Numbered from the stretch's first letter, positions 1 to 9,441 are shown. The stretch is DNA of 64,000 nucleotides from Marifrigoribacter sp047730175 (GCF_047730175.1 NZ_CP159833.1:806001-870000); one strand, 5' to 3'. Program-made: numbers and translations. Notes: generated by a model from the sequence alone, not told the origin.

Positions 1-2
1 AA

Positions 3-1826
3 TATAAGTCAAGTGGTTTTAGAGATGCACGAATTTTAAGTGACACCTTAATAAATGACAATGACAAAACTATCTCTCTTAAATTTGATTTAGAAGAGGG
101 TAAAAAATATTATTTTGGAGATATTCGTTTTATAGGGAATAGTGTCTATACAGACAGTCAATTACGTCAATCTCTTGGTATTAGAAAAGGAGAAACATAT
201 AATGGAGTTTTATTACAAGAACGTATAGAAGACAATACAGATCCAGAAGCACAAGATCTTACTAACTTATACCAAAACAACGGGTATCTTTTTTCTAGAA
301 TTAGCCCAGTAGAAGTTGCAGTTAGACAGGATACAATAGATTTTGAAATTAGAATTCACGAAGGAAAAATAGCCTACTTTAATCATGTTACCGTCGTAGG
401 AAATGACAAAACCAATGATCATGTAATTTATAGAGAATTACGTACTCGTCCTGGACAAAAATATAGCAAACGAAATGTAGTTAGAACTATTCGTGAATTA
501 GGTCAAATAGGATATTTTGATCCAGAACAATTATCTCCGAACTTTATTAATGTTGATCCTAATAACGGAACATTAGATATCGAATATTCTGTAGTTGAAA
601 AAGGATCGAGCCAAATCGAATTGCAAGGTGGTTTTGGTGGTGGAGGTTTTGTAGGTACTCTGGGGTTATCCTTTAATAATTTCTCACTTCGTAATATTTT
701 AAATGGAGAAGCTTATAAACCACTTCCTATGGGAGATGGTCAAAAGTTATCTTTAAGAGCACAAGCAAGTAGTTTTTACCAAACATATAGCTTATCTCTA
801 GTAGAACCATGGCTAGGCGGCAAAAAGCCAGTGCAGTTTAGTGCATCTTTTTCTCATACAATACAATACTTATTTGATTTTCAATCTCGAAATGTAGATA
901 AAGATCAACGATTCCTTATTACTGGTGGGTCTTTAGGTATTGCTAAAAAATTAAAATGGCCTGATGATTTCTTCGTACTCTCACAAGCCATTAGTTACCA
1001 ACATTATAATTTGAAAAACTATAATACAGGTCTATTTACATTTGGTGATGGAGAATCTAATAACTTGGCATACACAATAGGAATAAGTAGAAATAATACT
1101 GCTACAAATCCTATATTCCCAATGAGAGGATCTGAGTTTAGTATATCAGCAAAACTTACTGTTCCATATTCTGCTTTTAGTAGTACTGACTATAAAGCTT
1201 TAGCAGAAGAAAGAGAAGATAACGAGCTTCTTATAACAAATGATGCTACAAATACTTTAGCAAGAGAAAGAATTGCTGAAATTGACCAAGAGCGTTTTAA
1301 ATTGTTAGAATATTATAAAGTTAAATTTAAAGGTACTTGGTATACAAATATTATTGATAAATTAGTACTTCGAACGAACACAGAATTTGGGTTTTTAGGA
1401 GCTTATAATAACGATAGAGGCTTACCTCCTTTCGAACGCTTTTTTGTTGGAGGTGATGGTTTAGGGTCATTTAGTTTGGATGGACGTGAAGTAATTCAGC
1501 TAAGAGGTTATCCTAATCAAGCCTTATCAAATAATGATGGAGATAACATTTATAATAAATTTTCGTTAGAATTAAGGTATCCTATTACATTGAAGCAAAT
1601 GGCTTCAATATATGTTTTATCATTTATTGAAGGAGGTGCTTCTTATGATGGCTTTAGAAATTATAACCCATTTAGTGTTAGTCGTTCAGCTGGAGTAGGA
1701 TTGCGTATCTTTATGCCAGCATTTGGATTATTAGGAATCGATTTTGCATATGGGTTTGACCCTATATTAGGTGGAGTACAGCCTAATGGATGGGAAACTC
1801 ATTTTATAATAGGACAACAATTTTAA
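3..1826 (+). CDS. bamA: Outer membrane protein assembly factor BamA, 5'-truncated by the window edge
   Basis: The reading frame is open from base 3, so the N-terminus (signal peptide and first POTRA domains) lies outside the window. The visible part starts inside POTRA repeats (about the first 200 codons, with segments such as YYFGDIRFIGNSVYTDSQL and AYFNHVTVVGN). It then enters the beta-barrel at the glycine-rich QGGFGGGGFVGTLGLSF stretch and ends in an aromatic C-terminal strand (FIIGQQF), as outer membrane barrels do. BamA inserts beta-barrel proteins into the outer membrane. An in-frame TTG at 621 is internal and not a start. A charged loop near bases 1190-1310 (rich in E, D, R) would be surface exposed. 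Two Skp-like chaperone genes follow, the usual Bacteroidota arrangement. The family call is firm; only the 5' end is missing. Confidence 0.96.
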   Translation, partial: YKSSGFRDARILSDTLINDNDKTISLKFDLEEGKKYYFGDIRFIGNSVYTDSQLRQSLGIRKGETYNGVLLQERIEDNTDPEAQDLTNLYQNNGYLFSRISPVEVAVRQDTIDFEIRIHEGKIAYFNHVTVVGNDKTNDHVIYRELRTRPGQKYSKRNVVRTIRELGQIGYFDPEQLSPNFINVDPNNGTLDIEYSVVEKGSSQIELQGGFGGGGFVGTLGLSFNNFSLRNILNGEAYKPLPMGDGQKLSLRAQASSFYQTYSLSLVEPWLGGKKPVQFSASFSHTIQYLFDFQSRNVDKDQRFLITGGSLGIAKKLKWPDDFFVLSQAISYQHYNLKNYNTGLFTFGDGESNNLAYTIGISRNNTATNPIFPMRGSEFSISAKLTVPYSAFSSTDYKALAEEREDNELLITNDATNTLARERIAEIDQERFKLLEYYKVKFKGTWYTNIIDKLVLRTNTEFGFLGAYNNDRGLPPFERFFVGGDGLGSFSLDGREVIQLRGYPNQALSNNDGDNIYNKFSLELRYPITLKQMASIYVLSFIEGGASYDGFRNYNPFSVSRSAGVGLRIFMPAFGLLGIDFAYGFDPILGGVQPNGWETHFIIGQQF

Positions 1827-1861
1827 TTTTGGCACGATATTTTCTAAAACAATAATAACAC

Positions 1862-2695
1862 ATGAAAACTAAAAAGTTAATTTTAATCACGCTTATTGCT
1901 TTGTGTTTTACTTTGGTGACAAATGCTCAAAGAGGAACTCGAATTGGATATATAGACATGGAATATATTCTTGAAAATGTTCCAGAATATAAAGAAGCAA
2001 CTATTCAACTTAATGGTAAAGTTCAACGTTGGAAAGTTGATATTGAGAAAATGAATAATGAAGTTCAACAAATGAAACTTAATTTAAGTAATGAAAGAGT
2101 ATTACTTACTAAGGAATTAATTGAAGAGCGTGAAGAAGAAATTAAAATAAAAGAAGATGAAATGATTAAATACCAACAAGATCGTTTTGGTCCTAATGGT
2201 GATTTAGACATTCAAAGAAGGCAACTAGTACAGCCTATTCAGGATCAAGTATTTAATATTGTTCAAGAAATAGCTGTCAACAAAAAATATGATTTCATTT
2301 TCGATAAATCTGCAGATATTGTCATGTTATTTGCTGCTGAAAGAAATGATGTTAGTGACATTGTTTTAAGAAGCATAAACAGAGCTGCAAAGAGAACAGA
2401 AGTTCGTACAAAGAAAGATAAGAGAGAAGTTGAAAAGAGAGATGACCTTTCAATGGAAGAAGATAATGAAGTAACAGAAAGAGAAAAAGCTGTTGAAGAT
2501 AAAAAAGACGATCGCCAAAAATTAATGGAAGATCGTAAAAAGGTCCGTGATTCTGTACGAGCAGTTAAAAAAGCTGAATTCGATGCAAGAAGACAAAGAT
2601 TATTAGATGAAAGAAAAAGAAAAAAAGACTCTATTTTAAACGCAAGAAAACCAAAAAATAATACTCCTGAAGAAGAAAACGACGGAGGTATTTAA
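1862..2695 (+). CDS. OmpH/Skp-family periplasmic chaperone with long charged C-terminal extension
   Basis: A 277-residue protein with a signal peptide ending near residue 22 (TNAQ). The OmpH/Skp body spans about residues 25-165: GYIDMEYILENVPEY opening, a long amphipathic coiled coil, and a DFIFDKS-type closing strand. Skp proteins hold unfolded outer membrane proteins on the way to BamA. The gene lies 35 bases after bamA on the same strand and is followed by a second, shorter Skp gene, so co-transcription is likely. The oddity is residues ~170-277, about 100 residues of almost only K, R, E and D with no hydrophobic core. This makes the protein far longer than a typical Skp of 160-170 residues. 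The tail may be an extended coiled coil or a disordered polyampholyte; its role is unknown to me. Confidence 0.9.
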   Translation: MKTKKLILITLIALCFTLVTNAQRGTRIGYIDMEYILENVPEYKEATIQLNGKVQRWKVDIEKMNNEVQQMKLNLSNERVLLTKELIEEREEEIKIKEDEMIKYQQDRFGPNGDLDIQRRQLVQPIQDQVFNIVQEIAVNKKYDFIFDKSADIVMLFAAERNDVSDIVLRSINRAAKRTEVRTKKDKREVEKRDDLSMEEDNEVTEREKAVEDKKDDRQKLMEDRKKVRDSVRAVKKAEFDARRQRLLDERKRKKDSILNARKPKNNTPEEENDGGI

Positions 2696-2742
2696 TATCA
2701 ATTATAACAAAAATCATAACACTTAAATTAAAAACTATTACA

Positions 2743-3249
2743 ATGAAAAATTTCAAATCATTATTCGTAGCACTGATGTTGTTCTTAGGAGCTACTAGTT
2801 TTGTAAATGCACAATCTAAAATTGCTCATATAGATACGCAAGCGCTTTTAACTTCAATGCCTGAAATGAAAACTGCTCAAGGTCAACTTGAAAAACTTCA
2901 GAAAACATATGATGTTGAGATCAAAACTCTAATGAAAGAGTTTGAAACCAAATTAAAGCAATGGGAAGTTGAAGCTGAAACTAAAACTGATGAAGAAAAT
3001 GCTAAAAGAGGTCAAGAAGCTCAAGGAATGCAAAATAATATTGCAGCCTATAGAGAGCAAGCAATAAAAGATCTTCGTCAAAAAGAAGTAGATGTATTTA
3101 ACCCTATTAGAGACAAAGCACAAACAGCTATTCAAAAAGTTGCACGTACTCAAGGATACCAATATGTTTTAGACTCTTCAAGCGGAACTACAATTCTAGC
3201 TGAAGGAAAAGACCTATTAGTTGACGTTAAAAAAGAATTGGGAATATAA
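2743..3249 (+). CDS. OmpH/Skp-family periplasmic chaperone
   Basis: A 168-residue protein of normal Skp length. The signal peptide ends at about residue 23 (SFVNAQ). The mature chain opens with SKIAHIDTQALLTSMPEMK, the conserved first strand and helix of OmpH, continues as a long charged coiled coil with many Q, K and E, and ends with YQYVLDSSSGTTIL, the returning body strands. It should act in the periplasm as a trimeric holdase for outer membrane proteins. It lies 47 bases downstream of the longer Skp paralog and is followed by a clear terminator hairpin, so it probably closes the bamA transcription unit. Confidence 0.93.
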   Translation: MKNFKSLFVALMLFLGATSFVNAQSKIAHIDTQALLTSMPEMKTAQGQLEKLQKTYDVEIKTLMKEFETKLKQWEVEAETKTDEENAKRGQEAQGMQNNIAAYREQAIKDLRQKEVDVFNPIRDKAQTAIQKVARTQGYQYVLDSSSGTTILAEGKDLLVDVKKELGI

Positions 3250-3279
3250 GTTTATACTTATTTTTTAAAATTATTTAAA

Positions 3280-3310
3280 AACTGTTCTCCTTTTGGGAAC
3301 AGTTTTTTTA
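3280..3310 (+). terminator. Rho-independent terminator after the bamA-skp-skp unit
   Basis: An 8-base inverted repeat (AACTGTTC at 3280-3287 and GAACAGTT at 3297-3304) with a 9-base loop, followed by a T-run. It sits 30 bases after the second skp stop and 12 bases before the murI start, so murI probably has its own promoter or depends on read-through. Confidence 0.85.
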
Positions 3311-3321
3311 TTTTTATACAA

Positions 3322-4113
3322 ATGAATAAAGGAAATAATATAGGCATTTTTGATTCTGGTGTGGGTGGTCTTTCTATTTGGAAAGAGATTCATCAACTCA
3401 TGCCTTATGAAAATACTATTTATTTAGCCGATAGTTTAAATGCTCCCTACGGAAACAAATCCATAGATGAGATTATTTCATTAAGTATAAAAAACACTGA
3501 AACCCTCTTAAAAATGGGTTCAAAATTAATTGTGGTTGCCTGCAATACTGCAACAACAAATGCAATTTCAACGCTTAGAGAAAAATTTAATATTCCTATC
3601 ATAGGCATAGAACCTGCTATTAAACCAGCAGCATTAAACACTCAATCTAAAAGCATAGGGGTTTTAGCTACTAAAGGCACCTTAAGCAGCCAATTGTTTA
3701 GTTCAACCTCTAAAGAGTTTACAGAGGGCATACAACTAATTGAAGTTATTGGAGAAGGATTAGTGCGATTAATCGAAGAGGGTAAGTTAAATAGCCCTGA
3801 AATGAATACTTTGCTGAAAAAATACGTCGACATACTTCTCAATGAAAATATCGACTATCTTGTTTTAGGATGTACTCATTATCCTTTTTTAATTCCACAA
3901 TTAAAAAAAATAATTCCACCTTATATAAAAATCATTGATTCTGGCGTTGCTATAGCAAAACAGACCTATGCTCTAATAGAAAAAAATAAGCAATTAAATA
4001 CCTCAAATAAAAACCCTAGCTTCCAGTTTTATAATAATAAGAATACTGAAACTATGGCTATGTTATTAGAAGCATCTAAAGAAAAAATTGAAATAAACTA
4101 TTTATCGTTTTAA
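3322..4113 (+). CDS. murI: Glutamate racemase
   Basis: A 263-residue enzyme that interconverts L- and D-glutamate for peptidoglycan synthesis in the cytoplasm. The N-terminal FDSGVGGLS motif (residues 10-18), the first catalytic cysteine in VACNTATT (Cys74) and the second in LGCTHYPF (Cys184) are all present, as is the APYGNKS substrate loop (41-47). Length is normal. The start ATG at 3322 directly precedes the conserved N-terminal strand. Position after bamA-skp-skp is a common Bacteroidota order, though the intervening terminator suggests separate expression. Its stop codon overlaps the stop of the converging response regulator gene by four bases, with no terminator hairpin between them. 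Confidence 0.96.
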   Translation: MNKGNNIGIFDSGVGGLSIWKEIHQLMPYENTIYLADSLNAPYGNKSIDEIISLSIKNTETLLKMGSKLIVVACNTATTNAISTLREKFNIPIIGIEPAIKPAALNTQSKSIGVLATKGTLSSQLFSSTSKEFTEGIQLIEVIGEGLVRLIEEGKLNSPEMNTLLKKYVDILLNENIDYLVLGCTHYPFLIPQLKKIIPPYIKIIDSGVAIAKQTYALIEKNKQLNTSNKNPSFQFYNNKNTETMAMLLEASKEKIEINYLSF

Positions 4114-4844
4114 TTAAAAAAGGCTAATAATTCTTTTTTACGAGAAGGGCTTACCATAACCTGTTTACCATTGGTTAATACCACACTTCCTCCTTTTCCT
4201 TTTTTGTATTCTTTTATCTCATTTACGTTTACTAAATACGATTTATGCACCCGTGCAAAACCGTTTTCAGATAGAATCTCTTCAAAATGTTTTAATGTTT
4301 TACTCACCAATCGTTTCGTGTCTTTTAAAAATATATTGGTGTAATTATCGTCTGCCTGGCAGTATAAAATATCTTTAATCTCTAAAACTTCGAAGCCGTT
4401 TTGTTGTGGTATGGTAATCTTTCCAGCAACCTGATTTATGATCGGTTTTAATACAGTGTTTTGAAGACTATTTTCTTTTTCTTTTATTTCTGACACATAA
4501 TCTACAGCTTCAATCAACTTATCAATTGATATGGGTTTTAATAAATAGTAGGAAGCGTGTGCATTTAAGGCATCGATGGCATAATGATTATATGCGGTTA
4601 CAAATACAGTTTCAAACTGTCTATCTCCTACCCTGTCTAATAAATCGAATGCATTTCCGTAAGGCATTTCTACATCTAAAAAAACCAGATCTAAATCGTG
4701 GTTTCTAATTAACAATAGTGCTTCTTCAACATTAGCAGCTTCTCCTAACAAAGTAACTTTAGGACAATATTTAGCAATATAATTGCGTAATATCTCCCTA
4801 CTTGTTTCTTCATCTTCAACTATAATTGCTTTTAAATTATCCAT
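4110..4844 (-). CDS. LytTR-family DNA-binding response regulator
   Basis: 244 residues. The N-terminal receiver domain (about 1-120) has the acidic pocket E10/D11/E12, phospho-acceptor Asp57 in FLDVEMP, and the conserved Thr and Lys positions (FVTAYN, YLLKPI). The C-terminal LytTR DNA-binding domain (about 140-240) carries ILYCQADDNYTNIFL and FARVHKSYLVNVNEI, both typical of that fold. The start codon overlaps the stop of the upstream sensor kinase as TAATG, which indicates translational coupling and a cognate pair. The target genes cannot be read from the sequence. The gene converges tail-to-tail on murI with overlapping stops. Confidence 0.94.
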   Translation of the reverse strand: MDNLKAIIVEDEETSREILRNYIAKYCPKVTLLGEAANVEEALLLIRNHDLDLVFLDVEMPYGNAFDLLDRVGDRQFETVFVTAYNHYAIDALNAHASYYLLKPISIDKLIEAVDYVSEIKEKENSLQNTVLKPIINQVAGKITIPQQNGFEVLEIKDILYCQADDNYTNIFLKDTKRLVSKTLKHFEEILSENGFARVHKSYLVNVNEIKEYKKGKGGSVVLTNGKQVMVSPSRKKELLAFFN

Positions 4845-7042
4845 TAGTCCTTCTTTAATATTAATTGAACTCTCGTTCCTTCATTGTTTTCAGAAACATT
4901 AGAAATCTGAACATCTACTTTATCTTTATACATTTCATTTAAAATATTTATTCTCTTTTTAATGTTACCCATTCCTTTTGAGTTCTGCTTCTTTTGATGC
5001 TCTGTTTTTAACTCTTTCGACTTTTTTCTTCCTATACCATCATCACTAATTGAAATTCGAATACTTTCAGTATCTAAATGCTCAAAATTAATAGTAAGAT
5101 TTCCTTTTTCTTCTTTATATCTAAGGCCATGCCAAACAGCATTTTCAACATAAGGCTGCAATAACATTGGAGGAATCACAAACTCACTTAACTTTAATTT
5201 TTCGTCGACGGTGATGGTATAATCAAATTTATCTTTAAATCTAAAGTGTTCTAATTTCACATAAATTTCCAGCAATTCAATTTCTTTTGTCAAGGGAATA
5301 AAATCTTCCTCACTATTTTCTAAGACTGATCGCATAAGCTGAGAAAACTCACTTAAATATTTATTAGCAGCGCGTTCATCATTGGTGGCTATAAAACTAT
5401 TTACTGAATTTAGTGCATTAAATATAAAATGCGGATTCATTTGAGTTCGAAGTGATTTTAAAGCCAATAAATTATTAGCATATTTTTGTTGTTTTACACT
5501 TCTAAACTGCACAAATGCTGTGATTAATAAAAGTAATGCAATAACAATTAAAGACCCAATAATCCACCATTGAACTCTACTGTTTTTAAGGGTTAACTCT
5601 TTATTTTCTTCCGCTAAATTATAACGACTTTCATTGAGTTCTCTTTCACTTTCAAGGCTTGTAATTCTATTTTGTTTTAAAGCTATTTCTCTACTAAATC
5701 GTGCAGCTTGTGATATTTCTTGCTCTTTTTTAATATATAATTCATCTACAATATTTACATATCGTTCGTAACTATTAGCTGCTTCATTAAATTTACCAAT
5801 GCCTTTATATATTTCTGAAAGCTTACGAGTTGCATCTTTTTGTACTACTAAGTCTTCTTTTTTATCTGCTTCTTCAATACTTTTTTTTAGATAAGGAATC
5901 GCTTCCTCGTATTTTTCTTGTGCTACAAATGCATTAGCTATTTTATAATTTTGCCGTTGTGGAGTCAAAGGGCTTTCTAGATCTTCCTCTTCACTATCGT
6001 CATCCATAGATTCTATTTCATTTAAAGTCTCTTCTCTTAATTGTATTTCTTTTTCATAATCATTATTCTGATTGTAAAAATCTGCTACTGTATTTTTTTC
6101 GCTTACCGCTCGTTTTTTATTCTCTTGGGAGGCAAGGTTCAAAGAATTGTCGAAATAGGTTTCAGCTTCTTCATTTGCGCCTCCTTGAGCATAGGCTAAT
6201 GCTATTTTAGAATTTAAATTGGTTATCTTCGGAATAATAGCATGTGAATTTGCAATATCAAGCCCGTTTTGATAATTATAGATGCTTTTCATTTCATCAT
6301 TCACAGCAAAAAAATTATCGCCTAATCCTTCATACACTTCTACTTTTTGATAATTTGATAGGGGTTCATTTAATAAATCATTGAACAAGGCAATACTCTC
6401 TTGGTACTTTTTATTCATTCTAAAAGCATCAGCAAGCTTGATTTGGATGTTACTATTTGAAATTGCAGATTGACTTCGCTTATAATTATCAACCGCTAAA
6501 TCGTACTGCTTCCAATGCATGTATATATCTGCCAACGTTTCAAATGCCATGCTATTTTGTAAATTTGTAGTTGAAAGACCGCTTACCGATTCTAACGCTT
6601 TTGCTACATAACCTATACTTCTTTTAGCATCTTTTTTTTGATGAAATTTAGCCGAATCTATATATGAAATAAATACATCTTGATTTCTACTTTTTTTTGT
6701 TCTTGACTTAGATACCGGAAGAATTTTATCATTTGCCTCTTCTACTTCAATCTTAATTTTTTGTTGATCCTTTATGATATAGTAGACTGTTTCAAATGTA
6801 TCACTTCGTATAATTAATTCATCTCCTACTTTTGCTTCAATAAAAAATAATCCTTCTCGATTGGTCGTGGTATATCCACCTCCATTTATTTCAACATTTA
6901 CCTTTGAAACAGGTTGATTTGTAGTAGATTCTATTACTTCGCCTTTTAAAGTAAATGAAGAACTTTTACTGGTATTATTTTGTGCTACACCAGTTGTAAC
7001 ATTAAATAGTATAATAGAAATTATGAAGATTAGGAATCTCAT
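4844..7042 (-). CDS. TPR-containing sensor histidine kinase of the LytS/His_kinase type
   Basis: 732 residues. In order: signal peptide (1-20); a carboxypeptidase-regulatory-like beta-sandwich (about 30-105; LKGEVIESTTNQPVSKVNVE); a TPR array (about 140-450) that would sit in the periplasm; a coiled coil; one membrane helix (about 492-513); then the cytoplasmic His_kinase domain with His538 in QMNPHFIFNALN, and a HATPase with N box VENAVWHG (about 632-639) and G box SDDGIGR (666-672). It should phosphorylate the LytTR regulator encoded directly downstream (TAATG overlap). A periplasmic TPR sensor suggests detection of a protein or cell-envelope signal, but the ligand is unknown. No clear promoter box was found upstream. 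Confidence 0.93.
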   Translation of the reverse strand: MRFLIFIISIILFNVTTGVAQNNTSKSSSFTLKGEVIESTTNQPVSKVNVEINGGGYTTTNREGLFFIEAKVGDELIIRSDTFETVYYIIKDQQKIKIEVEEANDKILPVSKSRTKKSRNQDVFISYIDSAKFHQKKDAKRSIGYVAKALESVSGLSTTNLQNSMAFETLADIYMHWKQYDLAVDNYKRSQSAISNSNIQIKLADAFRMNKKYQESIALFNDLLNEPLSNYQKVEVYEGLGDNFFAVNDEMKSIYNYQNGLDIANSHAIIPKITNLNSKIALAYAQGGANEEAETYFDNSLNLASQENKKRAVSEKNTVADFYNQNNDYEKEIQLREETLNEIESMDDDSEEEDLESPLTPQRQNYKIANAFVAQEKYEEAIPYLKKSIEEADKKEDLVVQKDATRKLSEIYKGIGKFNEAANSYERYVNIVDELYIKKEQEISQAARFSREIALKQNRITSLESERELNESRYNLAEENKELTLKNSRVQWWIIGSLIVIALLLLITAFVQFRSVKQQKYANNLLALKSLRTQMNPHFIFNALNSVNSFIATNDERAANKYLSEFSQLMRSVLENSEEDFIPLTKEIELLEIYVKLEHFRFKDKFDYTITVDEKLKLSEFVIPPMLLQPYVENAVWHGLRYKEEKGNLTINFEHLDTESIRISISDDGIGRKKSKELKTEHQKKQNSKGMGNIKKRINILNEMYKDKVDVQISNVSENNEGTRVQLILKKD

Positions 7043-7244
7043 CTTAGGGTTTTAAAAGGTAAACTTACATCCTTTACAGCTATTATAAAAATGAGAAAAT
7101 TTAAAAAGCGCTCTTTTAAAGATGAAATAGTTGACTTCACTAATTCAAGAGGGTAGTTCCCTAATTCATTTAGCCGATTAGCTCAACACTTGTTTTTTAT
7201 AAAATAGGTTCGCCTTAGGTTTACAGTAATATAAAAACAACATT

Positions 7245-8399
7245 ATGAAAAAAATAAAAATTTTATTGTTACTCCCTCTTTTAGTAGCATCCCTTTCTTG
7301 CAAAGCAGAAACAAAAAAAGAGATTGCTATGAATACTCCAAATGAGAGTGCCGAACCCATTAAAGAGCATTTTATTAAAGTAGCGCTATTATTAGATACT
7401 AGTAATAGTATGGACGGCTTAATTGATCAAGCAAAAGCCCAACTTTGGGAAATTGTAAATGAATTATCATACGCAAAATGTAAAACTCAGAGACCAAATC
7501 TTGAGATAGCATTGTATGAATATGGGAATGATAATTTATCTGAAAAAGAAGGATATATCCGAAAAATATTAAGCTTTACTGACGATTTAGATGAAATTTC
7601 AAAGGAATTATTTTCTTTAACAACCAATGGTGGAAGTGAGTATTGTGGAACAGTAATTCAATATTCCCTAAATAATCTTGAGTGGGGTTCTAATGCGGAT
7701 GATTTAAAAATGATATTTATTGCCGGAAATGAACCATTCACACAAGGAAAAGTAAATTATAAAGATGCCGCTTCTAATGCAAAAGAAAAAGATGTTGTTG
7801 TAAACACTATTTTCTGTGGCGATTATAACAATGGTGTTTCATCAAAATGGAAAGATGGAGCTCAATTAACTTATGGAGATTATATGTCAATTAACCATAA
7901 TCAAAAAACGGTACATATAGATTCTCCTTATGATGATGTTATTTTACAATTGAATATTAAATTAAATAAAACCTATGTAGCATACGGACAAAACGGGCGC
8001 AATAAAACAGCAATGCAAAAGCAACAAGATGACAATGCTGCAGGATATAGTAAAGCAAATGCTGTAAGTAGAACCGTTTCTAAAGGGTCTCATTTATATA
8101 AAAATAGTACCTGGGATTTGGTTGATGCTGAAGAAGAAATTGAAGACTTTAGTTATGATAAAATTAAAAAAGAGGATCTGCCAGATAATTTAAAAGATAA
8201 ATCTAGCACTGAATTAAAAGCGTATGTCTCAATACAAAGAAAAGAAAGAGAAAAGATTCAGAGTGAAATTTCAGGATTAAATGAAAAGCGTCGCTTATTT
8301 ATTATTGAAAAGAAAAAAGATGCTTCAAATGGCTTAGAAAGCGCCATGATAAATGCATTAAAAAAACAAGCTGAAAAAAAGAATTATTCTTGGAATTAA
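7245..8399 (+). CDS. VWA-domain lipoprotein
   Basis: 384 residues. A lipoprotein signal ends at Cys19 (LLVASLSCK), so the protein is membrane-anchored. The von Willebrand factor A domain begins near residue 45 with LLLDTSNSM; Asp51, Ser53 and Ser55 form the MIDAS metal-binding motif, so a divalent-ion dependent binding role is likely. A TNGGSEYCG segment (about 126-134) fits the second MIDAS loop, and the C-terminal 70 residues form a charged coiled coil. The gene stands alone on the plus strand between the minus-strand sensor kinase and the porP gene, with its own terminator. The binding partner is not evident. Confidence 0.85.
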   Translation: MKKIKILLLLPLLVASLSCKAETKKEIAMNTPNESAEPIKEHFIKVALLLDTSNSMDGLIDQAKAQLWEIVNELSYAKCKTQRPNLEIALYEYGNDNLSEKEGYIRKILSFTDDLDEISKELFSLTTNGGSEYCGTVIQYSLNNLEWGSNADDLKMIFIAGNEPFTQGKVNYKDAASNAKEKDVVVNTIFCGDYNNGVSSKWKDGAQLTYGDYMSINHNQKTVHIDSPYDDVILQLNIKLNKTYVAYGQNGRNKTAMQKQQDDNAAGYSKANAVSRTVSKGSHLYKNSTWDLVDAEEEIEDFSYDKIKKEDLPDNLKDKSSTELKAYVSIQRKEREKIQSEISGLNEKRRLFIIEKKKDASNGLESAMINALKKQAEKKNYSWN

Positions 8400-8400
8400 A

Positions 8401-8424
8401 AAAAGCCCCGATTGGGGCTTTTTT
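8401..8424. terminator. Bidirectional terminator between the VWA lipoprotein and porP genes
   Basis: A 9-bp GC-rich stem (AAAAGCCCC at 8401-8409, GGGGCTTTT at 8414-8422) with a 4-base loop. It is flanked by A- and T-runs, so it can stop transcription from both converging genes. The stops lie at 8399 (+) and 8431 (-). Confidence 0.92.
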
Positions 8425-8430
8425 ATTTTA

Positions 8431-9432
8431 TTAATTAATCGCTGGACAATTACAGTCATAAGGTTCTGCTCTTCCTCCAAGAAATTCGTAACCTAAAGTA
8501 ATTTGATGAAAACCACCGCTATCAAATTTTATATTCCCAATCTGATAAGAATAAGTATAAGCGAACATAAAGTTCTTAAAGTTAACTCCTAAAACAGGTG
8601 TGATATTTTGTAGTTTTTGATCGCTAATTTCAGTTCCATCTAAAAATTCAGATCCATCAAAACTTCTTCTATAAGAAAGTCCTCCCCAAATTTTACCAAA
8701 ATCCATTTCACGATATGCTTTAAAATTAATATCGATAGCTTGCTCTCCAGTACTTTCAGAAAGCTGAAACATAAATGAAGGTTCATAAGTCCAAATTGAA
8801 CCATAACTTCCAACTGCATATGCAGCAGAAATTAAATAACGTCTTTGATTATTTGATTCAAATTTTTCGGAATTTAAATTCCTATTTCTAAAAATTATAT
8901 TTTTTACAGTAAAGTGTCCTGAGAAGTCTAAAAAGTTATACGATACTCCTGCATCAACATTAAAATAAGACGTACTCTGAATTATTCCTGCAATGATTGG
9001 ATCAAAATCGTTTGGATCAAATTGTGTTTCATCTAATTTTGTTTGAACTATACCAACACTTAGTCCAAATGAAAGTTGATTTAAATCTGCTGGGCTTCTT
9101 GAAAACATTAAATGATGAGCATAGGTTATATATCCTCCAGTCTGTGAATGATATCCATTTTTATCATTAAATGCTATAACACCAATCCCAGAATTTTCAC
9201 CCAATCTCGTATTATAACTTATGGTTTGTAAATTTGGCGCCTCATCTTGATCAAACCATTGTTGTCTTGCAGTTAGTCGAACTTGATTGTATGTACCTGC
9301 ACCAGCCATTGATGGGTGAAGTAAATAAAGATTATCTGCTAAATAATCTGAATAAATGGGTATACCATCCTGTGCAAATGATAGCTGTGTCACCAATAAC
9401 AGTAGGATATAGTAGGCTTTTTTAATTTTCAT
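8431..9432 (-). CDS. PorP/SprF-family type IX secretion membrane protein
   Basis: 333 residues with a signal peptide ending near residue 20 (LSFAQ). The mature protein begins with IPIYSDYLADNLYLLHPSMAG, the hallmark N-terminus of the PorP/SprF family, and continues as an outer membrane beta-barrel with alternating aromatic strands. In gliding Flavobacteriaceae, SprF-type proteins are needed for secretion or surface attachment of one neighbouring SprB-like adhesin carrying a type B sorting domain. Here the giant adhesin gene lies only nine bases upstream on the same strand, so the pair is very likely an operon with matched function. Several unlinked PorP paralogs per genome are normal. Confidence 0.92.
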   Translation of the reverse strand: MKIKKAYYILLLLVTQLSFAQDGIPIYSDYLADNLYLLHPSMAGAGTYNQVRLTARQQWFDQDEAPNLQTISYNTRLGENSGIGVIAFNDKNGYHSQTGGYITYAHHLMFSRSPADLNQLSFGLSVGIVQTKLDETQFDPNDFDPIIAGIIQSTSYFNVDAGVSYNFLDFSGHFTVKNIIFRNRNLNSEKFESNNQRRYLISAAYAVGSYGSIWTYEPSFMFQLSESTGEQAIDINFKAYREMDFGKIWGGLSYRRSFDGSEFLDGTEISDQKLQNITPVLGVNFKNFMFAYTYSYQIGNIKFDSGGFHQITLGYEFLGGRAEPYDCNCPAIN

Positions 9433-9441
9433 AATATAATA

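Noticed and set aside
7091..7156. A 21-codon plus-strand ORF (MRKFKKRSFKDE...) in the gap between the sensor kinase and VWA genes
   Set aside because: Too short, no signal or promoter, no similarity to anything nearby; chance ORFs of this size are common in AT-rich DNA.
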